DNA of 64,000 nucleotides from NCBI GenBank assembly GCA_029202845.1, contig CP119315.1, positions 379,501 to 443,500 of the forward strand, in the 5' to 3' direction. Positions 42,793-51,580 of the stretch are shown here, in pieces. Position 1 is the stretch's first letter. Every line of letters begins with the position of its first letter. Under the pieces are notes generated by a model. That model was not told the origin of the DNA. It saw only the letters and a list, made by a program, of their open reading frames with translations, and did not search any database. The translations under genes were made by a program, and so were the position numbers. This stretch comes from Candidatus Sphingomonas colombiensis (GTDB lineage: Bacteria > Pseudomonadota > Alphaproteobacteria > Sphingomonadales > Sphingomonadaceae).

Positions 42793-44366
42793 TGGCGATG
42801 GCCGCCACCCCGCGCCGCCTGATCTCGCCCGGCCCGATCGCCGACGGGTTCGTCCGGGCGCGCGGGTTCATCTGCGGGATCGTCGGGCCGGTGGGATCGG
42901 GCAAGACGATGGCGGCGCTGCAGAAGGGCTTGCGGGTCGCGGCGGCGCAGAAGCCGGTCGCGCGCGCCGATGGGGTGCTGGTGCGCAAGGCGCGGATCGG
43001 CGTGATCCGCGAAAGCTATCCCAGCCTGCAGTCGACCACGCTCAAATCGTGGTTCCGCATCGTGCCCGAGGAGGAGGGCAGCTTCAGCTGGAAGGCGCCG
43101 TTCACCCACAAGTTCACCAAAGTCCTCAAGCGCGAGGGCAACCGCCGCGACGGCCTGGTGCTCGAAATCCTCGAATGTGAGTTCGAGTTCCGCGCGATCG
43201 GCGATCTGTCGGTGGAGGAGGCATGCCGCGGCTGGGAGGTGAACGCGGTCATCATCGATGAGGCGGACCTTCAGCCCGCCAATCTCGTGCCGTTCCTCAC
43301 CGGGCGCGTCGGGCGTTTCAGCGATCTCGATCCGTCGCTGGTAGTCGATCCGCAGATCATCCTGTCGCTCAACATGCCGGATATCGACAACCACATCTAT
43401 CACCTGCTGTTCGACGAAGCGTCCGACGTGCTGGGGCTGACCGATGAGGAAGCCGAGATCCTCGCCTCGACGCTCGGCGACCGCAAGCTGATCGAGAAGT
43501 TCGTCCAGCCCGGCGGGCGCGAGCCCGATGCGGAAAACCTCCACAACCTGCCCGGCGGGCGCGGTTATTACGTGCTGCAGGTGGCGGCTAACCGCGCGAC
43601 CCCCGGTTACGTCGACCGCATGGTCGACAACAAGCCGGTGCCGATCCAGCACGGCCAGGCGGTCAATGCCGGGTTCGCCTATACCTCGCACGTCCGCCCG
43701 GTGACGTGGGACCGGCGCCGCAAGCTGATCATCGGCGTCGACCAGGGCCTGTTCGCGGCGGCGGTGGCGCTGCAGCGCGACTGGGACAATTCGATCCGCA
43801 CGCTGGCCGAAGTGGTCAACACCACGCGCGATGAGCGCGGCCAGGTGCAGCTGCTCAAGATCGGCCCGACGGCGTTCGCCAAGCGCGTCAAACGGATGCT
43901 GACCGAGAAGTTCCCCGACGTCACGCCGGAGATGATCCGCGTCGTCGCCGACCCCGCTGCCTTCGCCGCGAAGGATCGCGCCGACAATGAGCACGACTGG
44001 CTGCTGGCGTTCCAGAAGGAACTGGGGCTGAAGGTTCACCGGGCGAAGTCGAACAGCGCGGGCTTACGCAACCAGGCGATCTGGACGGCGCAGGATCAGC
44101 GCGACGGTTATGCCATCGATCCCGGGTGCCGCCATCTGATCAAGGGGCATTCGGGCGGATACCGCTACGCCAAGGCTGAACTGAAGACGGGCGAGCTGCG
44201 CGCCCACCTCGAGATCGCCGACACGATCTACACCCACGTCTGCGACGCCGAGCAATATGCCGCGCTCGAGGGAGAGCATGTGATCGGCGATCTGCGCGGG
44301 CGCGAGCGCCGGCGCAGCACCATCACCAACGACAGCGATTTCGATGTCCATCAAGGAGTTAGGTGA
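42792..44366 (+). CDS. Terminase large subunit
   Basis: DNA-packaging motor of 524 residues. The ATPase domain has GPVGSGKTMAAL (about 32-43), Walker B AVIIDEADLQ and coupling residues after it. The nuclease domain begins at LIIGVDQGLFAAAV (first metal-binding Asp), with VVADPAAF and a later Asp-containing AEYAALEGEHV-like region. Sequence style (IRESYPSLQSTTLKSW) is that of podovirus-type TerL. It cuts concatemers and pumps DNA into the prohead formed by the downstream portal and capsid proteins. Confidence 0.92.
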   Translation: MAMAATPRRLISPGPIADGFVRARGFICGIVGPVGSGKTMAALQKGLRVAAAQKPVARADGVLVRKARIGVIRESYPSLQSTTLKSWFRIVPEEEGSFSWKAPFTHKFTKVLKREGNRRDGLVLEILECEFEFRAIGDLSVEEACRGWEVNAVIIDEADLQPANLVPFLTGRVGRFSDLDPSLVVDPQIILSLNMPDIDNHIYHLLFDEASDVLGLTDEEAEILASTLGDRKLIEKFVQPGGREPDAENLHNLPGGRGYYVLQVAANRATPGYVDRMVDNKPVPIQHGQAVNAGFAYTSHVRPVTWDRRRKLIIGVDQGLFAAAVALQRDWDNSIRTLAEVVNTTRDERGQVQLLKIGPTAFAKRVKRMLTEKFPDVTPEMIRVVADPAAFAAKDRADNEHDWLLAFQKELGLKVHRAKSNSAGLRNQAIWTAQDQRDGYAIDPGCRHLIKGHSGGYRYAKAELKTGELRAHLEIADTIYTHVCDAEQYAALEGEHVIGDLRGRERRRSTITNDSDFDVHQGVR

Positions 44367-44367
44367 A

Positions 44368-44607
44368 ATGGCTCTGCTCAAACCGATCGGCAAGGCGCTC
44401 GGCGGCGTGCTCAAGGCGGTGGGGATTATCTCCTCGCCCGGCAAACCGCCCGATCCGTTGCGCCCCGTCACGCGCGACGACGCGGCCGCCCAGGTCGCGA
44501 GCGATGACGAAATCCGCCGGCGCCAGGGCGCAGCGGCGGACATCATCACCGGCACCGGGGGCGCCCAGGCCCCGCTGACCGGCGGCAAGCTCGTCCTGGG
44601 GAACTGA
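44368..44607 (+). CDS. Small virion-region protein
   Basis: A 79-residue protein from ATG 44368, preceded by AAGGAG (44353-44358). An amphipathic, Gly-rich N-terminal helix (LLKPIGKALGGVLKAVGII) is followed by a polar tail. Short proteins like this lie beside the terminase or portal genes in podoviruses. The function is unknown. An ATG at 44344 would overlap terL. Confidence 0.6.
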   Translation: MALLKPIGKALGGVLKAVGIISSPGKPPDPLRPVTRDDAAAQVASDDEIRRRQGAAADIITGTGGAQAPLTGGKLVLGN

Positions 44608-44614
44608 AGGAAAG

Positions 44615-44989
44615 ATGATGGAAACTGAAGGTTTGAAGGCAACTGAAGCTGAATGTGCTGAAGGCCGCACTGCGCCGCGCGTATCGCTCTCGGATATCGA
44701 GGCGAATATTGCGGAGACGCACCTTTTCACTGCCGGCGCTGCTCTTGCATCGATACTCGCATGCGACGGTCTCGACGCCAATTATGATCGCGGTCTCGAT
44801 ATCCTGACCGTGTGCATGCTCGTGTTGCGCAACGGCTTCACAATCATCGGCAAGTCTGCCCCGGCGTCCCCGGCGAACTTCGACGCCGAGCTCGGCCGCA
44901 AGCTCGCCTACGAGGACGCTGTTCGTCAGGTCTGGCCGCTCATGGGCTACGAACTCCGCGAGCGCCTTCATCGCGCGGACGCCGCCTGA
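44615..44989 (+). CDS. Gp49-like phage protein
   Basis: A 124-residue protein resembling the phage Gp49/66 family: VSLSDIEANIAETHLFTAGA, then LDILTVCMLVLRNGFTIIGK and FDAELGRKLAYEDA, quoted in separate blocks. The function is unknown, but the family is common between terminase and head genes in many phages. AAGGAAAG precedes ATG 44615. Confidence 0.8.
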   Translation: MMETEGLKATEAECAEGRTAPRVSLSDIEANIAETHLFTAGAALASILACDGLDANYDRGLDILTVCMLVLRNGFTIIGKSAPASPANFDAELGRKLAYEDAVRQVWPLMGYELRERLHRADAA

Positions 44990-45015
44990 TGCGCCCCTCA
45001 GCGAAAGGAACGAAC

Positions 45016-45738
45016 ATGTCCGATACCAAGGAAATCACCCGCGATCAGCAGCTGCTCGAGGAGTTTAAGGCCGGGCTCGACAAGGATGGCCCGATCGTGC
45101 TCGCGCAGCGCATCGCCGAGCTCGAGGCCGATCGTGATCGCGCGAGCGATGCGGTGGCGACCGTCCAGGCTGAGCGCGATGCGCTGCTGGCGCGGGCGGA
45201 AACGGCGGAAGCCGAGAACAAGCGGCTCACCGAGGAGCTCGACGCAAGCGATGAAGATGGTGCTAGTGTCGATGACCAGATCATCAAGCTCACCGCCGAG
45301 CGCGATGCAGCGATCGCCCGGGCCGATGCGGCGGCGGCGGCCGGGCAGAAGGCGGCGGCCAAGGTGAAGAAGCTGGCGGCGCCGAAGGCCCCGCGCAAGC
45401 TCGGCCCATTGCCCGAGGGCAAGGCGCTTGCCGGCGAGGATCTCGTGGCGGCGATCGCGGATGCCGATCACGTCGAGATCGCGTTCAGCGACGGCAAGCG
45501 CGAGCTGGCGTCGCTGGCGCCGATCGCGGTGACCGGCGAGGCGTGGCGCCGCCATGCGTTCGGGCTGATGCTGTCGGCACCGGTGCATCTCGATGGCCCG
45601 GCCGGCAATGCCAGCACGGCGATCGCCGGCTATGCGTTGCTGCTCGACGGCGACCAGGTGGCGTGGTGCGCGCGTGCCGTGCCGCTGGCGATCGCGCCGG
45701 GGCAGAAGGTGACGATCGCCGACGATATCCTGTTCTGA
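45016..45738 (+). CDS. Coiled-coil phage protein
   Basis: A 240-residue protein. A long charged coiled coil (about 25-125, rich in AERDALLARAETAEAENKRL-type heptads) and a Lys/Ala-rich hinge precede a C-terminal beta-rich domain (about 160-240) ending in VTIADDILF. The latter resembles capsid-surface or head-fibre-like folds, but this is inference. AAAGGAA precedes ATG 45016. It lies just before the portal gene. Confidence 0.6.
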   Translation: MSDTKEITRDQQLLEEFKAGLDKDGPIVLAQRIAELEADRDRASDAVATVQAERDALLARAETAEAENKRLTEELDASDEDGASVDDQIIKLTAERDAAIARADAAAAAGQKAAAKVKKLAAPKAPRKLGPLPEGKALAGEDLVAAIADADHVEIAFSDGKRELASLAPIAVTGEAWRRHAFGLMLSAPVHLDGPAGNASTAIAGYALLLDGDQVAWCARAVPLAIAPGQKVTIADDILF

Positions 45739-45791
45739 TCCACCACGGGCGCCGCCCCTGGGTGGCGCCCCAATATTTGCGGGGCGGAAAA

Positions 45792-47465
45792 ATGGCCAAC
45801 GAGAAACTTCAGGACGACGAACTGGTGCGCGAGCACCTGGGCAACCATGACCGCCTTCGCACGCTGCGCGCGCCGTGGGAGCCGCTGTGGCGCGAGATCG
45901 ACGAACGCGTCAGTCCGATCAACGCCGGGACGATCGGCGCGCCGACCGGCGCGGCCGGGCGGATGAGCCGCGCCGGCATGGTGAAGGGCGCGCAGAATTT
46001 CGACACGACGGCGGTGAAGAGCCTCGGGCGGTTCGCGGCGGCAATGTCCGCGATCACGGTGCCGCGCAACGTCCAGTATATCCGGGTGCGCTTTCAGGAT
46101 CGCTATCTCGACCAGCTGCCCGAGGTGCGGCGCTGGTGCGAGCGCACAGCCGACCGGCTGCATGCGATCCGTTATGCCCCGCACGCTGCCTTCTCCGTCC
46201 AGTCGACCAAGGATTTCCGCCAGCTCGGGCGATACGGCACCGCGCCGTTCGAGGTGGCCGAGCGCAAGGGCGTCGGGATCTATTATCGCGCGATCCCGCT
46301 CGCCGAATGCTATATCGATGAGGATTACAGCGGGATGGTCGATACGGTGCATCGGCGCCGCACGATCGACGCGCGGCAGTGCCTGCAGGAATACGGCCGC
46401 GACGCGCTGACCGAGAAAATGCGCGATGCGGTCGATCAGCGCAAATGGGATCGCGAATTCGAGATCGTACAGATCGTGTGCCCGAATGCCGATGTCCGCG
46501 CCGATCGGTTCGACTGGCAGGGCAAGCCGGTGGCGAGCACGCATATCGCGCTCGACGAAAAGGTCATCCTGCGCCGCGCCGGTTTCTATTCGCAGCCGAT
46601 CTGCGTCAGCCGCCACATGAGCGAGGCGGGCGAGCTTTACGGCACGTCGCCGGCGATGGAGGTGTTGCCGGCGATCCGCAGCGCCAATGTGATGAAACAG
46701 ACCATCCTGCGTTCGGCGCACAAGATGGTCGATCCCGCGCTGGCGTTCTTCGATGACGACGGCATCACCTCGCTGGTGACCAGGCCGGGCGGGCTCAATC
46801 CGGGGCTGGTCGATGAGAACGGCAGCCTTCGCGTCGCCGCGCTCCCCACCGGATCGAACCTGCCGATCGGGCTGGAGATGGTCAACGAGGAGCGCGCCGA
46901 TATCCAGACCGCGTTCCTCGAGGATTTCTTCAAGATCCTGACCGATCCGTCCGACCGGATGACCGCGACGCAGGTGCTGGAGATGGTGAGCAAGCAGGGC
47001 GTGCTCGTCGCGCCCTATGCCGGCCAGTACGAAACCGAAAAGCAGAACCCGGTGACCCAGCGCGATCTCGATCTCGCGATGCGCGCCGGGCAGGTCGAGC
47101 CCTTCCCCGATGTGGTGATCGAGGCCGGGGCGCACCCGCTGATCGAATATGAAAACCCGCTCACCCGCATGGCGCGCGCGGAGGAAGCGGCGGGGCTGAC
47201 GCGGTGGATCGAGGCGATGACCCCGCTGGCGCAGACCGATGGCGGCGCGGTGTTCGATCATATCGACACCGATCAGGCAGCGACCGGCCTCGCCGACGTG
47301 CTAGGCGTGCGGCCGAGCTGGATCGCCACGCCCGACAAGGTGGCGGCGAAGCGCAAGGCGCGCGAGGATCAGCAGGCCGCCCAAGCGGGGAGCCAGCAGA
47401 TCTCCGACATCGCGGGCGCGTATCTCGACACCGCGCGCGCCAACCAGATCGCGGAGGCGGCATGA
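45792..47465 (+). CDS. Head-tail connector (portal) protein, T7 gp8-like
   Basis: A 557-residue protein with the features of the podovirus head-tail connector family. N-terminal LRAPWEPLWREIDERVSPIN is followed by GAQNFDTTAVKSLGRFAAAM, a stretch before FRQLGRYGTAPFEV, and the late GTSPAMEVLPAIRSANVMKQ and DRMTATQVLEM blocks. It forms the dodecameric DNA gate at one head vertex. Start ATG 45792 follows a purine-rich GGGGCGGAAAA. It anchors the T7-like order of the genes that follow. Confidence 0.9.
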   Translation: MANEKLQDDELVREHLGNHDRLRTLRAPWEPLWREIDERVSPINAGTIGAPTGAAGRMSRAGMVKGAQNFDTTAVKSLGRFAAAMSAITVPRNVQYIRVRFQDRYLDQLPEVRRWCERTADRLHAIRYAPHAAFSVQSTKDFRQLGRYGTAPFEVAERKGVGIYYRAIPLAECYIDEDYSGMVDTVHRRRTIDARQCLQEYGRDALTEKMRDAVDQRKWDREFEIVQIVCPNADVRADRFDWQGKPVASTHIALDEKVILRRAGFYSQPICVSRHMSEAGELYGTSPAMEVLPAIRSANVMKQTILRSAHKMVDPALAFFDDDGITSLVTRPGGLNPGLVDENGSLRVAALPTGSNLPIGLEMVNEERADIQTAFLEDFFKILTDPSDRMTATQVLEMVSKQGVLVAPYAGQYETEKQNPVTQRDLDLAMRAGQVEPFPDVVIEAGAHPLIEYENPLTRMARAEEAAGLTRWIEAMTPLAQTDGGAVFDHIDTDQAATGLADVLGVRPSWIATPDKVAAKRKAREDQQAAQAGSQQISDIAGAYLDTARANQIAEAA

Positions 47466-47719
47466 CTGTTCCGAAAAATGGGAACAGGCTGGCGATCAAG
47501 GTCCGGCGCGTGGTGCTGTTCGATCGGGCGCGTAGCGCGCTTGGCGGCGCGGCACCGCTGGCCGAGGCGCTGGGGATCACTGCCCGCGCGGTCAACCACA
47601 AGCTGTCGGTCGATCGTGGCCTGACGCCCGGCGACATCCTGCTCGCGGCCGAGGCGGTCGACGCCCGCGCGGCGGAGCTGGTGAAGCTGGCGGCGGATTT
47701 GCGGGAGACGATCGCATGA
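47462..47719 (+). CDS. Small HTH-like phage protein
   Basis: An 85-residue basic protein beginning inside the portal stop (ATGA). The segment APLAEALGITARAVNHKLSV followed by DRGLTPGDI reads as a helix-turn-helix. A DNA-binding protein in the middle of a head cassette is unusual; it may regulate late expression. Its stop overlaps the next start. Confidence 0.55.
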   Translation: MTVPKNGNRLAIKVRRVVLFDRARSALGGAAPLAEALGITARAVNHKLSVDRGLTPGDILLAAEAVDARAAELVKLAADLRETIA

Positions 47720-48117
47720 GCCTGAGCGAACGGAATTATCGGCGCTGGCGTTCGGTGCAGGTGTCGCGGGCGTTCAAGTCGCTGTTTCGGCCCGCCGGCA
47801 TTGTCGATGCCGGGCGGCGCGTGATCGGCGCGATCGCGTTGCTGGGCGTGTTCCTGCTCGGCGGGCGGCAGGCGTGGCGGCGGTGGCTGTATCGCATTGC
47901 TTTCACCGTCGACGGTGAAACGCTGCGCCTCGCGGCGAACCATGTCCTGGCGGATCTGCGCGATTTCTCGTTCGCGCGCACCTCCGCCTTTGACCCTGAT
48001 CCGATCATCATGGCGCGCCGTCAGGGGCGGCGCGACGTGTGGCTGCGGATCGCGAATTATTTGGAACTGGACGAAACGGCCGTCCAGAAATTGATGGAGA
48101 TCGATGATGGCATTTGA
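47716..48117 (+). CDS. Bbp19-like phage protein with N-terminal membrane helix
   Basis: A 133-residue protein. A hydrophobic helix (RRVIGAIALLGVFLLGGR) precedes a C-terminal domain with the Bbp19-like pattern NHVLADLRDFSFARTSAFDP, then ARRQGRRDVWLRIANYL. Bbp19-like proteins occur next to portal and scaffold genes in Bordetella podoviruses; their role is unknown. It overlaps the scaffold start by 14 bp. Confidence 0.65.
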   Translation: MSLSERNYRRWRSVQVSRAFKSLFRPAGIVDAGRRVIGAIALLGVFLLGGRQAWRRWLYRIAFTVDGETLRLAANHVLADLRDFSFARTSAFDPDPIIMARRQGRRDVWLRIANYLELDETAVQKLMEIDDGI

Positions 48118-49057
48118 GGGTGACGACGGCGCGGCTGGTGGGGATCTCGGCGGCGCGGCCGAGCTGATCGGGGGTGCCGGCGGCGCGGCGGCCGGCGGCG
48201 GCGCTGGCGACGGCGGCCAGGCGGGCGCTGGGGCCGGCGGGGATGGTGGCGCCGGCGGTGGCGGTGCCGGCGGCGCTGACCAGGCGCCCGACTGGTTTGC
48301 ACGGATCTCCGCCAATGCCGGTGAAGGAGAAACCGCCTCCAACCGTGACTGGCTCGCGTCGAAAGGATTCAAGGATCTCGACACGCTGGTCAAAAGCTAT
48401 CGCGAGGCCGAGTCGACGATCCGCAACGGTGGGCGCATCAAGCTGCCGGGCGATGACGCGAAGCCCGAGGAGATCGCGGCCTATCGTACCGCGATCGGCG
48501 TGCCCGAGAAGCCCGACGGCTATGAGATCAGCGGGCCCGAAGGTGTCGCGCTCAACGAACCACTGATCAACGCGCTGCGCGACAGCGCGGTGAAGCATGG
48601 CGCGCCGAAGGGTGCGTTCGAGGGGTTGGTGAGCGATTTCATCCAGCTGCAGATGGATGAGGCCGCGGCCGAAACCGTGCGGCAGGATGGGCTGGCGGCC
48701 GATTGGATGAAGGCGCAGGGCGCGAAGGGCGATGAGCAGCTCGCCCACGTCAACACCGCCGCGCGTTCGCTGGGGCTGACCAAGACCGACATGGCCGGGC
48801 TGCGCAACGGACTAGGCGCCGATCGCGCGCTTGGGCTGCTCGCCAAACTCGGCGCCGGCATGGCGGAGGACGTGATGCTGACCGGCGGCAGCAATCGCTT
48901 CGGCATCACTGGCGCGGAGGCGCAGACGGAGATCGACAAGCTGAAAACCGATACCGAGTTCATGTCCAAGGTGACGAAACCCGGTTCGCTGGAGCGCACC
49001 CGCTGGGATCGCCTGAACAAACAGGCGGCGGAATATCAGGCATCGAAGGAAAATTGA
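48104..49057 (+). CDS. Capsid assembly scaffolding protein
   Basis: A 317-residue protein. A Gly/Ala-rich flexible N-terminus (about 8-60) is followed by the NRDWLASKGFKDLDTLVKSY block and helical acidic sequence, ending in a basic coiled tail (LERTRWDRLNKQAAEYQ). The position between portal and capsid and the composition match podovirus scaffold proteins, which guide capsid assembly and are then released. ATG 48104 or 48107. Confidence 0.8.
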   Translation: MMAFEGDDGAAGGDLGGAAELIGGAGGAAAGGGAGDGGQAGAGAGGDGGAGGGGAGGADQAPDWFARISANAGEGETASNRDWLASKGFKDLDTLVKSYREAESTIRNGGRIKLPGDDAKPEEIAAYRTAIGVPEKPDGYEISGPEGVALNEPLINALRDSAVKHGAPKGAFEGLVSDFIQLQMDEAAAETVRQDGLAADWMKAQGAKGDEQLAHVNTAARSLGLTKTDMAGLRNGLGADRALGLLAKLGAGMAEDVMLTGGSNRFGITGAEAQTEIDKLKTDTEFMSKVTKPGSLERTRWDRLNKQAAEYQASKEN

Positions 49058-49276
49058 TCGCGGCTGCTTGACGCCAGAATCACCGTATGTTCATCTAGTC
49101 ATCACGTCGCCGGGAGCACCTCTCCGCTCCCGGCACCCAGTGCCCGCCAAGCCTCGATCGCCCGGGTCCCCCTGCTGGAGTGCAGCGCCGATCGCGGGCG
49201 TTAAACGATAGAGCGGCCGGGCCAACAGGCCCCCAAGCCAATCGAAATCGGTAGCAACCTTTTTCGTGAGGCAGTC
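49058..49276 (+). promoter_or_regulatory. Capsid gene leader with hairpin and possible promoter
   Basis: A 219-bp gap in an otherwise gapless cassette. TTGACG at 49068-49073 is a possible -35 element. CCGGGAGC (49110-49117) pairs with GCTCCCGG (49126-49133). A separate promoter or a transcript-processing site for high capsid expression is plausible. Confidence 0.4.
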
Positions 49277-50206
49277 ATGGCCGACGTCAACACGACCGCG
49301 AATTATGAATTCAAGAACAATGTCGAGCTGCAGTTGCAGCAGAAGACTTCCCTGCTGTGGGATACCTGCGAGGAGCAGAATTGCACGGGTTCCGAGAAGG
49401 AAACCGTCAAGGATCTGATCGGCGAAGCGGATCCGCAGGAAGCCGATGAGCGCCTGGGCGATCTCAAGGAAACCGACCCCGGCCACGATCGCGTTTGGAT
49501 CGTCAAGCCCAACGAGCGCTATTTCAACAAGTTCGTCGACGGCGCCGACCAGCTCGCCACCAAGATTTCGCTGGATGGCGGCTACACCATGGCGGCGGTG
49601 GCGACGATCAACCGCGCGCATGACTCCGCGATCCTCGAGGGCATCTATGGCTCGATGCTGATGGGCAAGGAAGGGGCGTCGATCGTGCCGTTCCCGGGCG
49701 GCAATGTCGTGCCCGTCACCACCGGCGGCGCGACTGGCGCGCAGCGGATGAATGTCGCGAAGGTGCGCGCGGCGAAGCTGATGCTCGATCAGAATTTCAA
49801 CGAGCCCAGCGACCGCCGCTTTATCGCGCTCAACGCCATCCAGCGCGACGATCTGCTGAGCGAGGTGCAGGCGACCCATGCCGATTATGCGCGGACGTTC
49901 GGCGTGCGGCTCGACGGCGAAGGCAATATGATCGGCCTTCTCGGGTTCAACATCGTGCCGATCGAGCTGCGCAATCCGAAGCTCGGCGCCTTCAAGAAGG
50001 GCCTGACCGTCACCGGCGGCGGTTATACCCGCAACCCGTTCTGGACCTATTCCGGGGTCCGCAAGGGCGTGTGGACCAAGCTGCGCACCTTCATCAAGGA
50101 CCAGCCGACCAAGGTCGACGTTCGCAGCGTGTTCGCCGGCACCACGATGGCCGCGACGCGCACCCAGGCCGGCAAGGTCGGCATCATCGAAAACAGCGAG
50201 GCTTGA
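49277..50206 (+). CDS. Major capsid protein
   Basis: A 309-residue protein with the look of the phage coat family in non-T7 podoviruses and siphoviruses. It has a charged N-terminal helix, WIVKPNERYFNKFVDGADQL, and late HK97-like strands (FWTYSGVRKGVWTKLRTF). Repeated Asp/Gly loops and a lone preceding leader suit a highly expressed structural gene. It lies between scaffold and tail-tube genes, as expected. Confidence 0.85.
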   Translation: MADVNTTANYEFKNNVELQLQQKTSLLWDTCEEQNCTGSEKETVKDLIGEADPQEADERLGDLKETDPGHDRVWIVKPNERYFNKFVDGADQLATKISLDGGYTMAAVATINRAHDSAILEGIYGSMLMGKEGASIVPFPGGNVVPVTTGGATGAQRMNVAKVRAAKLMLDQNFNEPSDRRFIALNAIQRDDLLSEVQATHADYARTFGVRLDGEGNMIGLLGFNIVPIELRNPKLGAFKKGLTVTGGGYTRNPFWTYSGVRKGVWTKLRTFIKDQPTKVDVRSVFAGTTMAATRTQAGKVGIIENSEA

Positions 50207-50209
50207 ACC

Positions 50210-50650
50210 ATGGCTGACCTTTATGCGCTCGAATTCGTCGGCGGGCCGGACGGCACGCAGCAACCCCCCAAGAAGCTCGACGGTCGCGTCGTCGGCGCGA
50301 AGAAGCGCCGCACCCGCGCGACCAAGCCGACGACGATCCTCAACATCGGCGATCGGCTGTACCTGGGCAAGCTGCCGCAGGGCGCGGTGCTCCAGTCGAT
50401 CATCTGCAACACCGACACGTCGTTCGGCACCGCCACCCTTTCGGTGGGCACCACGGCCACCCCGACGAAATATGTCAACGCCAAGACGCTCACCGTGACC
50501 GACACGCCCACCGCGCTTGGCCCGAAAGCTGCTTCGGCAGTGCTCGGCGCTGTCGCGGCGGATGAAGACATCTGGCTGACCGTCGGCGTCGCCGCGATCA
50601 CGGCGGCCACGGTGGCGGCGTTCTTCATGGAATATACGATCGCGAACTGA
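50210..50650 (+). CDS. Probable capsid decoration protein
   Basis: A 146-residue protein immediately after the capsid gene (3 bp gap). A basic N-terminal third (KKRRTRATKP) is followed by a beta-rich, Thr/Ala-rich region (ATLSVGTTATPTKYVNAKTL). This composition is usual for head decoration or capsid-completion proteins, an inference from context. The product is soluble with no signal peptide. Confidence 0.6.
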   Translation: MADLYALEFVGGPDGTQQPPKKLDGRVVGAKKRRTRATKPTTILNIGDRLYLGKLPQGAVLQSIICNTDTSFGTATLSVGTTATPTKYVNAKTLTVTDTPTALGPKAASAVLGAVAADEDIWLTVGVAAITAATVAAFFMEYTIAN

Positions 50651-50704
50651 CGGTTCGCCTCGATAACTCGTTCGTGGCTGGCGGGGGCGTCGGCAGCGAT
50701 CGAG

Positions 50705-50733
50705 GCCGGGCGGCGCCGTAATCGCCGCCCGGC
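50705..50733 (+). terminator. Strong 11-bp hairpin after the capsid genes
   Basis: GCCGGGCGGCG (50705-50715) pairs perfectly with CGCCGCCCGGC (50723-50733) around a 7-nt loop. A weak T run follows about 8 nt later. The position recalls the capsid-distal terminator of T7. Confidence 0.55.
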
Positions 50734-50763
50734 ATCCCTGTTTCAGCCCCGAGGGATTTCCTG

Positions 50764-50961
50764 ATGGCTCAAGTGAAACTGACGGTTACGCGCGGCAAGC
50801 CGAACCTCAAGGACATCACCGTCGGCGCCGGCACCGCGATCGCCGGATCCGACGCGATGGAGCTCAACATCGATTTCACCAAGATGTCGCGCGGCGACGC
50901 GTTCGCAATGGTCGATGCGTTGCGCGACAAGATCTTCAACCTGCCCTGGCCGATGGCCTGA
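50764..50961 (+). CDS. Small phage structural-region protein
   Basis: A 65-residue protein beginning MAQVKLTVTRGKPNLKDITV and ending PWPMA, with GAGGG 9-13 nt before the ATG. Alternating beta-strand character suggests a small virion or completion protein. It sits between the capsid cluster and tail tubular protein A. No family was recognised. Confidence 0.6.
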   Translation: MAQVKLTVTRGKPNLKDITVGAGTAIAGSDAMELNIDFTKMSRGDAFAMVDALRDKIFNLPWPMA

Positions 50962-50971
50962 CGCGCGCGGC

Positions 50972-51580
50972 GTGGCGGATTTCGTCACCATCGCCAATCT
51001 GGCCGCGTCCTCGCTTGGCGAGGATGACCAGCTGCGCTCCCCCGACGACGACACCCATCTTTCGCGATCGGTGAAAGCGGTGTGGGACGTGGAGCGCCAG
51101 GCGGCGATCCGCGATCACAGCTGGAATTTCGCGATCCGCCGCGCGGCGCTCGCGCGCGTCGCCGATCAGGATGCCACCCCTTATGCAGCAGCCTATCGGA
51201 TGCCGGCGACCAGCCTGCGGCTGATCGAGGTGCTCGGTTACGAGCGCGGGCAGTATCAGCTCGAGGGGCCGTTCATCCTGTCGAGCGCGGCCGCGCCGTT
51301 GCGGATCCGCTATCTGATCGACGTGCCGGAACCGGCGGAATGGGATGCGCTGTTCGCCAAGGTGTTCGCGATGCGCGTCGCCTGGCAGATCGCCGATCGC
51401 ATTACCGGCGACACCAACCGCGTGCAGCTCGCCGAGCGCAAATATCGCGCGGCGCTGTCCGAAGCGAAGCGCGTCGATGCGCGTGAAAATCCGCAGGTGC
51501 CGTTCGAGCCGGGCGCGTGGGAGCTCTCGCGCGGCGGCGCGCCGGCCAGGGTCGACAGCAACGGATATATCTGGCCGTGA
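50972..51580 (+). CDS. Tail tubular protein A (T7 gp11-like)
   Basis: A 202-residue protein from GTG 50972. The opening VADFVTIANLAASSLGEDDQ, followed by VWDVERQAAIRDHSWNFAIR, and the late WQIADRITGDTNRVQLAERK are the recognised tail tubular A pattern: a helical adaptor at the portal. It forms the gatekeeper ring of the short podovirus tail. Its stop overlaps the GTG of the tube B gene. Confidence 0.85.
   Translation: MADFVTIANLAASSLGEDDQLRSPDDDTHLSRSVKAVWDVERQAAIRDHSWNFAIRRAALARVADQDATPYAAAYRMPATSLRLIEVLGYERGQYQLEGPFILSSAAAPLRIRYLIDVPEPAEWDALFAKVFAMRVAWQIADRITGDTNRVQLAERKYRAALSEAKRVDARENPQVPFEPGAWELSRGGAPARVDSNGYIWP

Noticed and set aside
45630..47261. 543-residue minus-strand frame
   Set aside because: Antisense to the head-tail connector gene.
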